A stretch of DNA of 13,438 nucleotides from contig JBGTBQ010000259.1 of the NCBI GenBank assembly GCA_041749275.1, forward strand, positions 1 through 13,438. Direction: 5' to 3'. The stretch is from JBGTBQ01 sp041749275. GTDB taxonomy: Bacteria > Acidobacteriota > Blastocatellia > Pyrinomonadales > Pyrinomonadaceae. A program made the position numbers and the translations under genes. Below the pieces are notes generated by a model. That model saw only the letters and a program-made list of their open reading frames with translations, was not told the DNA's origin and did not search any database. Shown one piece after another: positions 1 through 6,363 of this stretch (the first letter of the stretch is position 1; each line of letters starts with the position of its first letter).

Positions 1-183
1 CACGACAGTCAACTCGGCGTCACCTTCGGGCGCGGCGTCGGCATGATCTTTAAGGATGGCAAGCCCTTGCGGAAAGTGGCGGGCGCGGACATCGTCGAGG
101 CGTTCGTCGCGGAGACCGAGAAGTTAATCGCCGAGGGCGCGGCTGTTGAAAGCATCGTTCCCGAATTGGTCACGATCAAGTAG
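1..183 (+). CDS. C-terminal end of an unrecognised protein (5' partial)
   Basis: Frame 1 is open from the first base of the window to a TAG at 181-183, giving the last 60 residues of a protein that starts upstream of the window. The tail reads like the end of a folded cytosolic domain: a glycine-rich stretch (VTFGRGVGMIFKDGK), then an amphipathic helix rich in Ala, Glu and Val, ending in VPELVTIK. It has no membrane segment or signal. I do not recognise the family from this fragment. Its codon use (GC-rich third positions) matches the neighbours, and a terminator-like hairpin follows 24 bp after the stop, which supports a real gene end. The opposite-strand reading frame over the same bases has no support. 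Confidence 0.6.
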   Translation, partial: HDSQLGVTFGRGVGMIFKDGKPLRKVAGADIVEAFVAETEKLIAEGAAVESIVPELVTIK

Positions 184-207
184 AAACACATCAAGGAGCG
201 ACATAAA

Positions 208-236
208 AGAGCCGGCCTTTCAGAGAGGTCGGCTCT
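208..236 (+). terminator. Probable intrinsic terminator of the partial plus-strand gene
   Basis: A 10-bp stem (AGAGCCGGCC, 208-217, with GGTCGGCTCT, 227-236) encloses a 9-nt loop; one pair is a G-U wobble. The run after it (ACTTGTTTG) is only moderately T-rich. Its place 24 bp after the TAG at 183 fits termination of the upstream gene. An A-run (205-208) precedes the stem, so it could also act weakly on the other strand. Confidence 0.6.
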
Positions 237-240
237 ACTT

Positions 241-358
241 GTTTGAATTGCGTGTACGGGTCAGAACCACCTGCGGTAGCGGGCGGTCTCTCGTGAGCGC
301 TGACAGACCGCCCGCTACCGCAGGCGGTTCTGACTTTCCCATACACTGAATCGAAAAC
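241..358. repeat. Long imperfect inverted repeat (REP/MITE-like)
   Basis: The core arms, 260-289 and 305-334, are 30 bp each with one mismatch and a 15-nt loop; they start GTCAGAACC and run through GCGGTAGCGGGCGGTCT. Outside the core, a second pair of arms (GTGTACGGG at 252-260 and CCCATACAC at 338-346) also pairs with one difference, and weaker complementarity extends to about 241 and 358. The right side carries a few extra bases between core and outer arms. No reading frame or transposase is associated. It could be a mobile palindromic repeat, a bidirectional terminator, or both. Confidence 0.75.
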
Positions 359-393
359 CGACCTAAGATTGGGAATTCGATGACGGTCAAGAC

Positions 394-541
394 AGCGCCG
401 TCAGGCGCGAAATGTTTATAGCTTTGAAGCTATTATCTCTCAAAGCTCCGTAGGAGCGGCATATTTGATATGCCGCTCCTACGGAGCTTTATGTTGATCG
501 CCAAACTGCGAGCTATAAACATTTCGCTCCTCCGGAGCTTT
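394..541. repeat. Four-unit REP/BIME-like palindromic cluster
   Basis: Four copies of one small unit, a 5-bp hairpin followed by a conserved tail (GAAATGTTTATAGC in the outer copies), are arranged as nested inverted pairs. The outer units are at 395-422 (plus) and 512-538 (minus); their tails form a perfect 16-bp inverted repeat (407-422 with 512-527). The inner two units are fused head to head into a perfect palindrome with 23-bp arms, 442-464 and 468-490, and a TTG loop. Three units use the stem GCTCC/GGAGC; the leftmost uses GCGCC/GGCGC, so the stem survives by a compensated change. This is the architecture of bacterial interspersed mosaic elements. No RAYT-type transposase is in the window. 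Confidence 0.75.
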
Positions 542-571
542 TATCCCCGCCCTGTTTCCAGAGTTTGCGAA

Positions 572-678
572 GGCTTTGCACAAAAATAGGGTGAATATGC
601 ATTAAACCTGCATAGTTCTTGCATCAGTGGGTATCTTGGAGCTTGATATGCAAACTTTCTGAATATTTGTGCAAAGCC
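572..678. mobile_element. 107-bp MITE with 13-bp terminal inverted repeats and 9-bp target duplication
   Basis: The ends are perfect 13-bp inverted repeats: GGCTTTGCACAAA at 572-584 and its complement at 666-678. Directly outside them lie perfect 9-bp direct repeats, GTTTGCGAA, at 563-571 and 679-687, as expected for a target-site duplication. The interior is AT-richer than the genes, has no significant reading frame, and contains TGCAT three times at an 11-bp period (598, 609, 620). This is a textbook non-autonomous element. A GGCTTTG terminus with a 9-bp duplication is known for IS903-type members of the IS5 family, so such a transposase may have moved it; that assignment is inferred from end sequence and duplication length only. 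Confidence 0.85.
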
Positions 679-713
679 GTTTGCGAAACAAAAATCCAGC
701 GCGAAAACATGTT

Positions 714-1751
714 TCAGCTACCAGCCATCGTCAGGAACAGCGTGTCGGACGCGACGCGGCGATTGATGTTGACGGCGAGTTGTGTGCGTAACTCCTCAAT
801 GAGCGAGAGCCAGCGGGGCGGCTCGCTTTCTTTGATGGTTTCGCTCAAGCGGGAGAGTCGCTCCCGCAGGTCGTAGTTGACGACCGCCGCGCGCGCTGGG
901 TCGAGCTTCAGCAGCCAGATGTCACGGATGAGTGTTTCGAGCACGTCGAGTCGCGGCTCATACTCGCCCTTATTTTTTGCATCGCCCAACTCTTCCGCGG
1001 CGCGGAGCAGGCGGGCGCGGTCGGCTCTGCCCGCGAGGGATTCGACGATGCCGAGCATTGCGTCGCGCCTAGCGCGGTAGGTGTCGAGGTTCATGCCGAG
1101 CGCGAGGCCGGGGCGTCCACCCGAAATGTGCGCCGCGAGCCGCGCCTCTTCGCCGGAGCGCCGGCGGGTCTTGATGAGGAACTGTTCGAGGTCGGAAACG
1201 GGCACGGGAGCGAAGCGTAACGTCTGGCAGCGCGAGCGGATCGTCGGCAACAGGCTCGAAGGGCGAGAGGTGATGAGGATGAGATGCGTCGTGGGTGAGG
1301 CTTCTTCGAGCGTTTTCAGAAGCGCGTTCGACGCCGCTTCGTTCAGGCTGTCCGCCTCCGTGATGATAAAGACGCGGGCGGCGCCCTCGAAGGGCCGGTA
1401 GTTGCTCTCGTCGTTCAAATCGCGGACGGCGTCCACGAGAATGTTCCGGTTGTACGGAACGAGTTGCCCCACGTCCTTGTGCCCGCTCCAGATGACTTTC
1501 TTGTGTGCGTCTTTGTCGTCGGAGGCGGGGCTGTCGAACTGTGCTAGGCGGACACAAGCCGGGCACTTGCCGCAGCCCTCGACGCCGATTTTTCCGCCGC
1601 AGTTCAAGGCCCGCGCCAACTCGACGGCGAACAACTTCTTGCCGAGACCATCTTCGCCCGCGAACAGCAACGCGCCGGGCACGCGCCCTTGCCTGAGCAT
1701 GCGCCGCAAAGTTTCTTTCACGGTCTTGTTGCCGATCAATTCGTCAAACAT
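714..1751 (-). CDS. holB: DNA polymerase III delta' subunit (clamp loader)
   Basis: This 345-residue protein has the layout of bacterial delta', a subunit of the clamp loader that opens the beta sliding clamp and places it on primed DNA. Seen in order: a P-loop-like GEDGLGKK (residues 32-39); a zinc module with spacing C-x8-C-x2-C-x2-C (Cys51, 60, 63, 66); a Walker B-like strand followed by Glu-Ala-Asp (about 127-134); and the SRC motif (173-175), which carries the arginine finger in clamp loaders. The C-terminal collar domain is helical. The length is normal for the family. The ATG at 1749-1751 gives the usual short N-terminus before the P-loop; no clear Shine-Dalgarno precedes it. It follows tmk by 56 bp, a common pairing, with a hairpin repeat between the two that may tune expression. 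Dedicated delta' rather than gamma/tau is favoured by the length and the absence of a long C-terminal tail. Confidence 0.93.
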   Translation of the reverse strand: MFDELIGNKTVKETLRRMLRQGRVPGALLFAGEDGLGKKLFAVELARALNCGGKIGVEGCGKCPACVRLAQFDSPASDDKDAHKKVIWSGHKDVGQLVPYNRNILVDAVRDLNDESNYRPFEGAARVFIITEADSLNEAASNALLKTLEEASPTTHLILITSRPSSLLPTIRSRCQTLRFAPVPVSDLEQFLIKTRRRSGEEARLAAHISGGRPGLALGMNLDTYRARRDAMLGIVESLAGRADRARLLRAAEELGDAKNKGEYEPRLDVLETLIRDIWLLKLDPARAAVVNYDLRERLSRLSETIKESEPPRWLSLIEELRTQLAVNINRRVASDTLFLTMAGS

Positions 1752-1756
1752 AAAAG

Positions 1757-1824
1757 CAGATGTCGGATGTTGGATATCGGATGTCAGTCAAAGTCGAAAA
1801 CTGATATCTAACATCCGACATCTG
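1757..1824. repeat. Inverted repeat spanning the tmk stop codon and the tmk-holB gap
   Basis: The arms 1757-1778 and 1803-1824 are 22 bp with one mismatch and a 24-nt loop; they start CAGATGTCGGATGTT and end in GATATC. The loop repeats the GGATGTC word, so the element looks built from a short GGATNT unit. The right arm contains the tmk stop (1808-1810). In the tmk-holB transcript this folds into a hairpin just before the holB start. No T-run follows the stem, so it is not an obvious intrinsic terminator. Confidence 0.75.
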
Positions 1825-2461
1825 AGATCCGTTTCTCGATGAAGGGGATGACCAGCTTCATTACTTGACCCTGTGTTTCCTGAATCGAACCGCCGGCGTT
1901 GATGATGTGGATGCGTTCGGGTTCGGCGGCGGCGAGCTTGAGGTAAGCGTCGCGGACGCGCGTGTGGAAGGCGGCGTCTTCGGCGTCAAGGCGGTCTTGC
2001 TTCGCGTTGCCGCGTGAACGATTCCGTTGGCGGAGTTGGCTCTCCTCGACCGTGAGGTCAAAAACGAGGGTCAGGTCGGGCATCAGCCCGCCGGTCGCCA
2101 GTACGATGAGTTCGGAGACGAGTTCTTCCGGAAAGCCCCGGCCCGCGCCCTGATAGGCGGCGGTTGCGTCCGCGTAGCGGTCGGAGAGCACGATGTGTCC
2201 GGAATCGAGCGCGGGCCGCACCAGCGTGCGGACGTGTTGGGCGCGGTCGGCGGCATAGAGCAGTAGTTCGGCGAGCGGGTCAACTTGTTCTTCGGCGTCG
2301 AGCACGAGGTCGCGGATGCGGAAGCCGAGCGGAGTGCCGCCCGGCTCGCGCGTGGAGACGACCTCCTGTCCGCGCAGACGCAACTCGCTTGCGAGCATAC
2401 GCATCTGGGTTGACTTCCCGCTCCCGTCAATCCCCTCGAAGGTGATAAAGGCGGAGGCCAA
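1808..2461 (-). CDS. tmk: Thymidylate kinase
   Basis: This enzyme phosphorylates dTMP to dTDP with ATP, an essential step of dTTP synthesis in the cytosol. The 217-residue protein shows a P-loop GIDGSGKST (residues 10-18), TREPGG (37-42), the substrate-site SDRY (93-96) followed by AAYQGAGRG, and a lid region rich in Arg, Lys and Asp (about 144-161). The start codon is TTG at 2459-2461: the frame is closed by a stop three codons upstream and no ATG lies before the P-loop. A GGAG sits 12 nt upstream, slightly far. The last residues (SDVGC) and the stop are encoded inside an inverted repeat, so the C-terminal tail was probably supplied by repeat insertion. It lies between hfq (54 bp upstream) and holB (56 bp downstream). 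Confidence 0.95.
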   Translation of the reverse strand: MASAFITFEGIDGSGKSTQMRMLASELRLRGQEVVSTREPGGTPLGFRIRDLVLDAEEQVDPLAELLLYAADRAQHVRTLVRPALDSGHIVLSDRYADATAAYQGAGRGFPEELVSELIVLATGGLMPDLTLVFDLTVEESQLRQRNRSRGNAKQDRLDAEDAAFHTRVRDAYLKLAAAEPERIHIINAGGSIQETQGQVMKLVIPFIEKRISDVGC

Positions 2462-2515
2462 AATAATTTAAATCTCCGTGTGTGGCTGCGGTTTAAAGAG
2501 TGTGGGTTGTTGTCG

Positions 2516-2815
2516 TCAGTCGGCGCGTCCGGAATGGTCGGCGCCTGCTTCAACCGCTTCGGCGGGGGCGTGCGGCGCACGGTGCTCGCCGGTGGAGCGG
2601 CGTGTGTGGATGATGGTCGAAATCGCGTGCTTGAAGATAAGCTGCTCCTGCGCGCCGGATTCGAGCAGGACGGAGAACTTGTCAAAGCTCTTGATGCGGC
2701 CTGAAAGCTTTGCACCGTTCATCAGATAGATCGTCACGATGTCTTTCTCGCGGCGCACCGTATTCAAGAACGCATCCTGAATGTTCTGGGGAGTTGACTT
2801 CGTATCCACTGCCAT
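2516..2815 (-). CDS. hfq: RNA chaperone Hfq
   Basis: Hfq forms a hexameric ring that pairs small RNAs with mRNAs. The 99-residue product carries the Sm1 motif (IYLMNGAKLSGRIKSFDKF) and the Sm2 motif IFKHAISTI, close to the usual YKHAISTV; the Lys-His pair that contacts uridine ends on the proximal face is present, with Phe replacing Tyr. The N-terminal helix contains QDAFLNTVRREK, matching the QDPFLN...RRER region that forms the arginine rim in Escherichia coli. The C-terminal tail is short, Ala/His-rich and probably disordered. I start at the ATG at 2813-2815, with AGGCGGG just upstream; a longer frame reaching 2929 would translate intergenic repeat. It follows miaA, a widespread gene pairing, with a 128-bp repeat-bearing gap. 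Confidence 0.95.
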   Translation of the reverse strand: MAVDTKSTPQNIQDAFLNTVRREKDIVTIYLMNGAKLSGRIKSFDKFSVLLESGAQEQLIFKHAISTIIHTRRSTGEHRAPHAPAEAVEAGADHSGRAD

Positions 2816-2851
2816 AACCCGCCTGTTCCGTTTGAAAAAAATGTTGAAGTC

Positions 2852-2879
2852 AGAGTACACCAATAAGTTCAAAGTGCAA
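2852..2879 (-). promoter_or_regulatory. Possible hfq promoter inside the miaA-hfq repeat
   Basis: On the minus strand TTGCAC (complement of 2874-2879) and TACTCT (complement of 2852-2857) are separated by 16 bp, a loose match to a sigma-70 type promoter about 40 bp before the hfq start. The -35 box lies in repeat-derived sequence. The match is weak and rests on sequence alone. Confidence 0.25.
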
Positions 2880-2943
2880 AGTTCTAGGTTCAGAGTAATT
2901 GCTATGACCTCTGTGTTTGAATATCGCACTTTGAATTTTGCAC
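2868..2943. repeat. Short-period inverted repeat in the miaA-hfq gap
   Basis: TTCAAAGTGC (2868-2877) is repeated in inverse as GCACTTTGAA (2926-2935). Complementarity continues inward with gaps to a CAGAG/CTCTG pair, and related words recur (AAAGTGCAAAG on the left, GAATTTTGCAC on the right). The gap is clearly AT-richer than the flanking genes. The right end touches the miaA stop at 2944-2946. It encodes no credible protein; the N-terminal extension of the hfq frame is a translation of it. Confidence 0.6.
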
Positions 2944-3882
2944 TCAGGCGAGGAGCGAAGCGGCGCGCGTCTGTACTGATGGCTCGTCGCCAAATCCTTC
3001 AAGCCATTCGACGCCCGGCTCGCGGCGGAACCATGTGAGTTGCCGCTTGGCGTAGTGGCGCACGTCGAGTTTCGTCTGCTCGATGGCGCTCTGGAGCGTC
3101 CGCGTCCCTGTGAGGTGTTCGACGACGCGGCGGTAGCCGTGCGCGCCGAGCGCGCTGGATGCGACGGGGACGCCCTTGTCGAGCAGTCGCCGCACTTCTT
3201 CGACGAGGCCGGCGCGAAAGTGCGCCTCGGTGCGGAGGTTGATGCGGCGGTAGAGTTCTTCGCGCGGCGGGTTGAGGGCGAGCACGCGGAGCCGCGCGGC
3301 ATGGGGCGGCGGCGCAGTCCGCGCCGCCTTTTGAGCGGAGAACGGCGTGCCCGTTTGGAGAAAGACTTCGAGCGCGCGTTGCACGCGCGACCAGTCGCGC
3401 GGGTGGAGTTCAGCCGCCGTCCGTGCGTCGAGCCGGGCGAGGATTTTATGAAGATGTTCGGCGCCTCGGCGTTCACGAAGTAAAACGAGACGACGACGCA
3501 GGTCGGCGTCCGTCGGCTGGCTGGTGAAGAACGGCTGGCGGAGTGCACGCAGATATAAGCCGCTGCCGCCCACGAGAAGCGCGAGGTTGCCGCGCGTCTC
3601 GATTTCGTCAATCACACGGACTGCCTCGCGCGCCCAATCCCCGGCGGTGAAGTTCACCTCCGGAGGGACGAAATCAATCAGGTGGTGCGGGACGCCGCGT
3701 CTCTCTTCAAACGGCACTTTCGCTGTCGCGATCTCAATCTCGCAGTAGACCTGCACCGAGTCGCAGTTGACGACTTCGCCCCCGAAACGGAGCGCGAGTG
3801 CAATGCCCAAGTCGCTCTTGCCCGAAGCGGTGGGGCCGACGACGGCGACGATGGGGCGCGTTGACTTTGTCGAATCGCTCAC
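2944..3882 (-). CDS. miaA: tRNA dimethylallyltransferase
   Basis: MiaA transfers a dimethylallyl group to N6 of adenosine 37 in tRNAs that read codons starting with U. The 312-residue protein has the P-loop GPTASGKS (residues 16-23), the DSVQVY segment (41-46) with the catalytic-type Asp, GGSGLYL (105-111) and the near-invariant YAKRQLTWFR (277-286). The usual IGYKE-like segment appears as AHGYRRVVEHL (about 247-257). The length is normal. The start is GTG at 3880-3882, giving a 15-residue lead before the P-loop; no Shine-Dalgarno is visible, but the start overlaps by 4 bp (GTGA) the stop of a tiny upstream frame, so translation is probably coupled. hfq follows. Confidence 0.95.
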   Translation of the reverse strand: MSDSTKSTRPIVAVVGPTASGKSDLGIALALRFGGEVVNCDSVQVYCEIEIATAKVPFEERRGVPHHLIDFVPPEVNFTAGDWAREAVRVIDEIETRGNLALLVGGSGLYLRALRQPFFTSQPTDADLRRRLVLLRERRGAEHLHKILARLDARTAAELHPRDWSRVQRALEVFLQTGTPFSAQKAARTAPPPHAARLRVLALNPPREELYRRINLRTEAHFRAGLVEEVRRLLDKGVPVASSALGAHGYRRVVEHLTGTRTLQSAIEQTKLDVRHYAKRQLTWFRREPGVEWLEGFGDEPSVQTRAASLLA

Positions 3883-3974
3883 GGAGCTGAGAAGAAGAGG
3901 CGGAAAAAGATGACCGCCCAGATGATGAGAAGCAGCGTAAAAGCGCCGAGGAGTTGCGCGCGGGAAAAATGCAT
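3879..3974 (-). CDS. 31-residue single-span membrane peptide coupled to miaA
   Basis: Between the SpoIID-like gene and miaA an ATG-started frame (ATG at 3972-3974, TGA at 3879-3881) encodes 31 residues: a short N-terminus with one Arg (MHFSRAQ), then about 20 consecutive mostly hydrophobic residues (LLGAFTLLLIIWAVIFF), Arg-Leu, and a short tail ending FFSAP. This is one predicted transmembrane helix. It starts 12 bp after the stop of the upstream gene, and its TGA overlaps the GTG of miaA in the arrangement GTGA. These two tight junctions, together with a coherent membrane span filling a gap of about 100 bp, favour a real small gene. No Shine-Dalgarno is evident. I do not recognise a family. 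A chance frame acting only as a leader for miaA is the alternative. Confidence 0.5.
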   Translation of the reverse strand: MHFSRAQLLGAFTLLLIIWAVIFFRLFFSAP

Positions 3975-3986
3975 GCGATGGATCGG

Positions 3987-6266
3987 TTAATACAGTCGGT
4001 TCAAATTTATCCCCGTGTAGTATGCCTGCAAAATCTTTTCAAATGACATGCCGGAGCGGGCCATGCCGTAAGCGCCGACCTGACACATTCCGACACCGTG
4101 CCCCCAGCCGCGCCCGGTGATGACGAAAGCTTTGACCTTGCCCGTCTCGTCGTGGATGCGGTCAATGACGAAGAGTTGTTCGCGTAGTCCGAGCGCGCCG
4201 CGGATGCGCCCGCCGCGGACGTGCGCCGTGCCGTTCGTTCCTATGATTTCGAGGTCGAGCGCGCGGCGTGATGCGCCGCGCACACGGACACGCATGTCGA
4301 GGAGCGTGCCGACGTTGGCGGCGGCGCGACCGAGATGTAACAGCGCCGCGCCGGGCGTGAGCGTCACGGTCCAATTTGAGTAGGCGGAGAAGTGATCTGG
4401 GGCGGCGCCGTTCGGTGAGGGACGCACTTCGAGATAGTCAACTTCGCCGCGGGCGTCCGTGTGAAACGTCAACGGCTCGCCGCCGACAAGCGTGAGTTCT
4501 CGCACCGGGAACAGGGCTTCGCCGAAAGTGCGGAAGAGGAAGGCGTTCGGCGTGACAGCCAGAGTTGTCTCGGCGGTCTTGCCCGTGTTGGGACGCAGGG
4601 TGAGCGCTCCGTTCAAGGAGGGTCGAGCCGTGGCTTTCCGCAACTGGAAATAGCCGCGCGCCTCAAGTGCGTGCGCGATGGCGTAGATGACGCGCGCGCG
4701 CGACATGGGCAGGCGTGGTCGGAGCGTCGCGTCGGCGAAGAGTGAGAGATGCCCGTCGCGCAGGAGGAGCGCCACTTCCGCGCGGCTCGCTTCCGCAATC
4801 TCGTTGGCGTCTTTGAATGAAAGCAGGTATTGAACGTCGTTCTCATTCAAAAGCACATCGCCGCGGCGCTCGCCGTAGAGGGCATTCGCAAGGGCGACGG
4901 CGAATCCGGCTGGGCGCGTCGCTTCGTGAGGAATCGTCAGGAACGGCTGCCGCGTGATGGCGGAAACCTGTCCGAGCAGCGCGCGGACATCCTCGATTGA
5001 CGCGGGCGAAGAGAGCCACTCGTCGGTCAAGCGCGCTGGAAGCGAGAACCCGTGGATGGCGAGAAGCGCGGCCTCTCGCGCACTCGTCGAATGTTCGTGA
5101 GCTTTGATGTCGGGTAGCGGGCGCGAGGTGCGAACGGTGTGTGGCGCGAATGCTTCGTGCGGTTCGTAGGCGCACTCGCGTGCGCGCAGGTAGGGGACGG
5201 CGTCGCCGCCAAAGATGTTCTCCGCGTGCTCGGTGCGCCCGCCGCAGGTCGAGGTGTAGAGCGCGTTGATCGGCACGCCTTTGTAGGTCGCAACCCGCCC
5301 GCGCGTCTCTTCCACGGCGCGGTCGGTCAGAGGGTGCTCGGTCGCGCGTCCGCCATAGACCTGCGAACGCGCCGTCGGCAACAGGTCGAAGCCCTCGGAC
5401 TGAAAGCGCTTGAGGTTGCTGATGGCGTAGGTGCGGGCCGCGACGGCCTGCGCTTTCAACGCTTCGAGTGCGGGGAAGCCGCCGGGTGAGAGTTCGTTCG
5501 GGACAACGCCCCGGACGTAATCTTCAAGCGCGACGACGTTGACGACCGTTAGCGATCCGCGCAGGTTGGCGAAGACTTCGAGCCTCCCGCGATAAGGCTT
5601 TTCGTTGTAGCGGACGGGGTGCGGCCTCTCATCGTCCGACGCAAAGACGACGGGCGCGCGAGCGTCGAGCAGAGGTGTCGTCGCGCCGGGTGCGTACAAC
5701 ACAGCGCCGCGCGTCGCTGCGATTACACGCGAGACGAGACGCACGCTGCCCTGCTTGTTGTTTTTCGTTACGGAGCTGGTTGAGATTTGACGTTCAGTCG
5801 TCGAGGTTATTTTCGGAGGGATGCCGGGGACGGGTGATTCAGCGGCGGCGGCAACTTCGGTCGGTTCACTCCCCTCCGTCGTCTGTAAAGTCGGCGGCGG
5901 CATGAGGCGCGGCTCGATGCGGACGCGCGCAACCTCGAAAGCGGCGGGCGGCGCGGACGCGCTCGAGGCGTCCATGAGTCGGCCCGTGGTCGAGATGGTC
6001 ACGGAGCGCGCGTTCGTCGTGAGTCCGATGCGGATAGTCGGCTCGTTTGTGATGCGCTCCCGTGCATCGGTTGCGGTTGAGACGTGGCCCGTCTCGACGC
6101 GCGGTGTGGTTTGGGACTCGCGCGGCGACTCGCTCGAACTCTGATTGACGCGGCGGGGGCGTGTGTTGATTTGCGCTGCCCCGTGGGATATGAAAATGAG
6201 AGGAGTGCAGACGCACAAATGCGAGACGACGAGCGCGAGTATACGTGTCTGTCTGGAGGAGCGCAT
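3987..6266 (-). CDS. Secreted SpoIID/LytB-domain cell-wall protein with SLH-like insert
   Basis: The 759-residue product starts with a signal peptide (basic RSSRQTR, a hydrophobic stretch, then SHGAA as a likely cleavage region), so it acts outside the cytoplasmic membrane. A low-complexity Ser/Thr/Pro-rich linker follows. The SpoIID/LytB domain is recognisable from NVVALEDYVRGVVPNELSP (about 243-261; its Glu258 matches the position of the catalytic Glu in SpoIID lytic transglycosylases), then AVAARTYA, TSTCGGRTE (about 338-346) and the terminal GRGWGHGVGMCQVGAYGMA (about 718-736). Between the last two lies an insert of roughly 370 residues; 445-535 of it resemble degenerate S-layer homology repeats. 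The likely role is glycan-strand cleavage in cell-wall remodelling, not sporulation. I chose the ATG at 6264-6266; a GTG at 6320 would sit directly against a -10-like box and add residues before the signal peptide. Confidence 0.85.
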   Translation of the reverse strand: MRSSRQTRILALVVSHLCVCTPLIFISHGAAQINTRPRRVNQSSSESPRESQTTPRVETGHVSTATDARERITNEPTIRIGLTTNARSVTISTTGRLMDASSASAPPAAFEVARVRIEPRLMPPPTLQTTEGSEPTEVAAAAESPVPGIPPKITSTTERQISTSSVTKNNKQGSVRLVSRVIAATRGAVLYAPGATTPLLDARAPVVFASDDERPHPVRYNEKPYRGRLEVFANLRGSLTVVNVVALEDYVRGVVPNELSPGGFPALEALKAQAVAARTYAISNLKRFQSEGFDLLPTARSQVYGGRATEHPLTDRAVEETRGRVATYKGVPINALYTSTCGGRTEHAENIFGGDAVPYLRARECAYEPHEAFAPHTVRTSRPLPDIKAHEHSTSAREAALLAIHGFSLPARLTDEWLSSPASIEDVRALLGQVSAITRQPFLTIPHEATRPAGFAVALANALYGERRGDVLLNENDVQYLLSFKDANEIAEASRAEVALLLRDGHLSLFADATLRPRLPMSRARVIYAIAHALEARGYFQLRKATARPSLNGALTLRPNTGKTAETTLAVTPNAFLFRTFGEALFPVRELTLVGGEPLTFHTDARGEVDYLEVRPSPNGAAPDHFSAYSNWTVTLTPGAALLHLGRAAANVGTLLDMRVRVRGASRRALDLEIIGTNGTAHVRGGRIRGALGLREQLFVIDRIHDETGKVKAFVITGRGWGHGVGMCQVGAYGMARSGMSFEKILQAYYTGINLNRLY

Positions 6267-6320
6267 TCGCGTTGATCTTCGGCAGCGGGAAGAGCGACAG
6301 GGGGAGTTGTCCGCGACCAC

Positions 6321-6326
6321 ATTCTA
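6321..6326 (-). promoter_or_regulatory. Candidate -10 box for the SpoIID-like gene and downstream operon
   Basis: On the minus strand TTGTAGAAT precedes the gene; TAGAAT matches the -10 consensus at five of six positions. No good -35 box lies 16-18 bp upstream. Transcription from it would begin near 6314, leaving a leader of about 48 nt before the ATG at 6266. Confidence 0.3.
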
Positions 6327-6363
6327 CAACAAACTCTCAATCGTGGCGGAGAAAATCGCTGCC

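Noticed and set aside
241..541. CRISPR array or tRNA/attachment site in the repeat-rich gap
   Set aside because: The repeats are inverted, not regularly spaced direct repeats, and no cloverleaf or integrase gene is present.
1069..1566. 165-codon minus-strand frame inside holB
   Set aside because: Alternative frame of holB with Arg/Pro-rich shadow composition and no start signal.
2816..2929. N-terminal extension of Hfq
   Set aside because: The added 38 residues come from repeat sequence; the internal ATG at 2815 gives a standard Hfq N-terminus with an upstream purine-rich site.
2850..3611. 253-codon minus-strand frame overlapping miaA
   Set aside because: It is out of frame with MiaA motifs, rich in Arg/Ser/Ala, and its end is a translation of the intergenic repeat.
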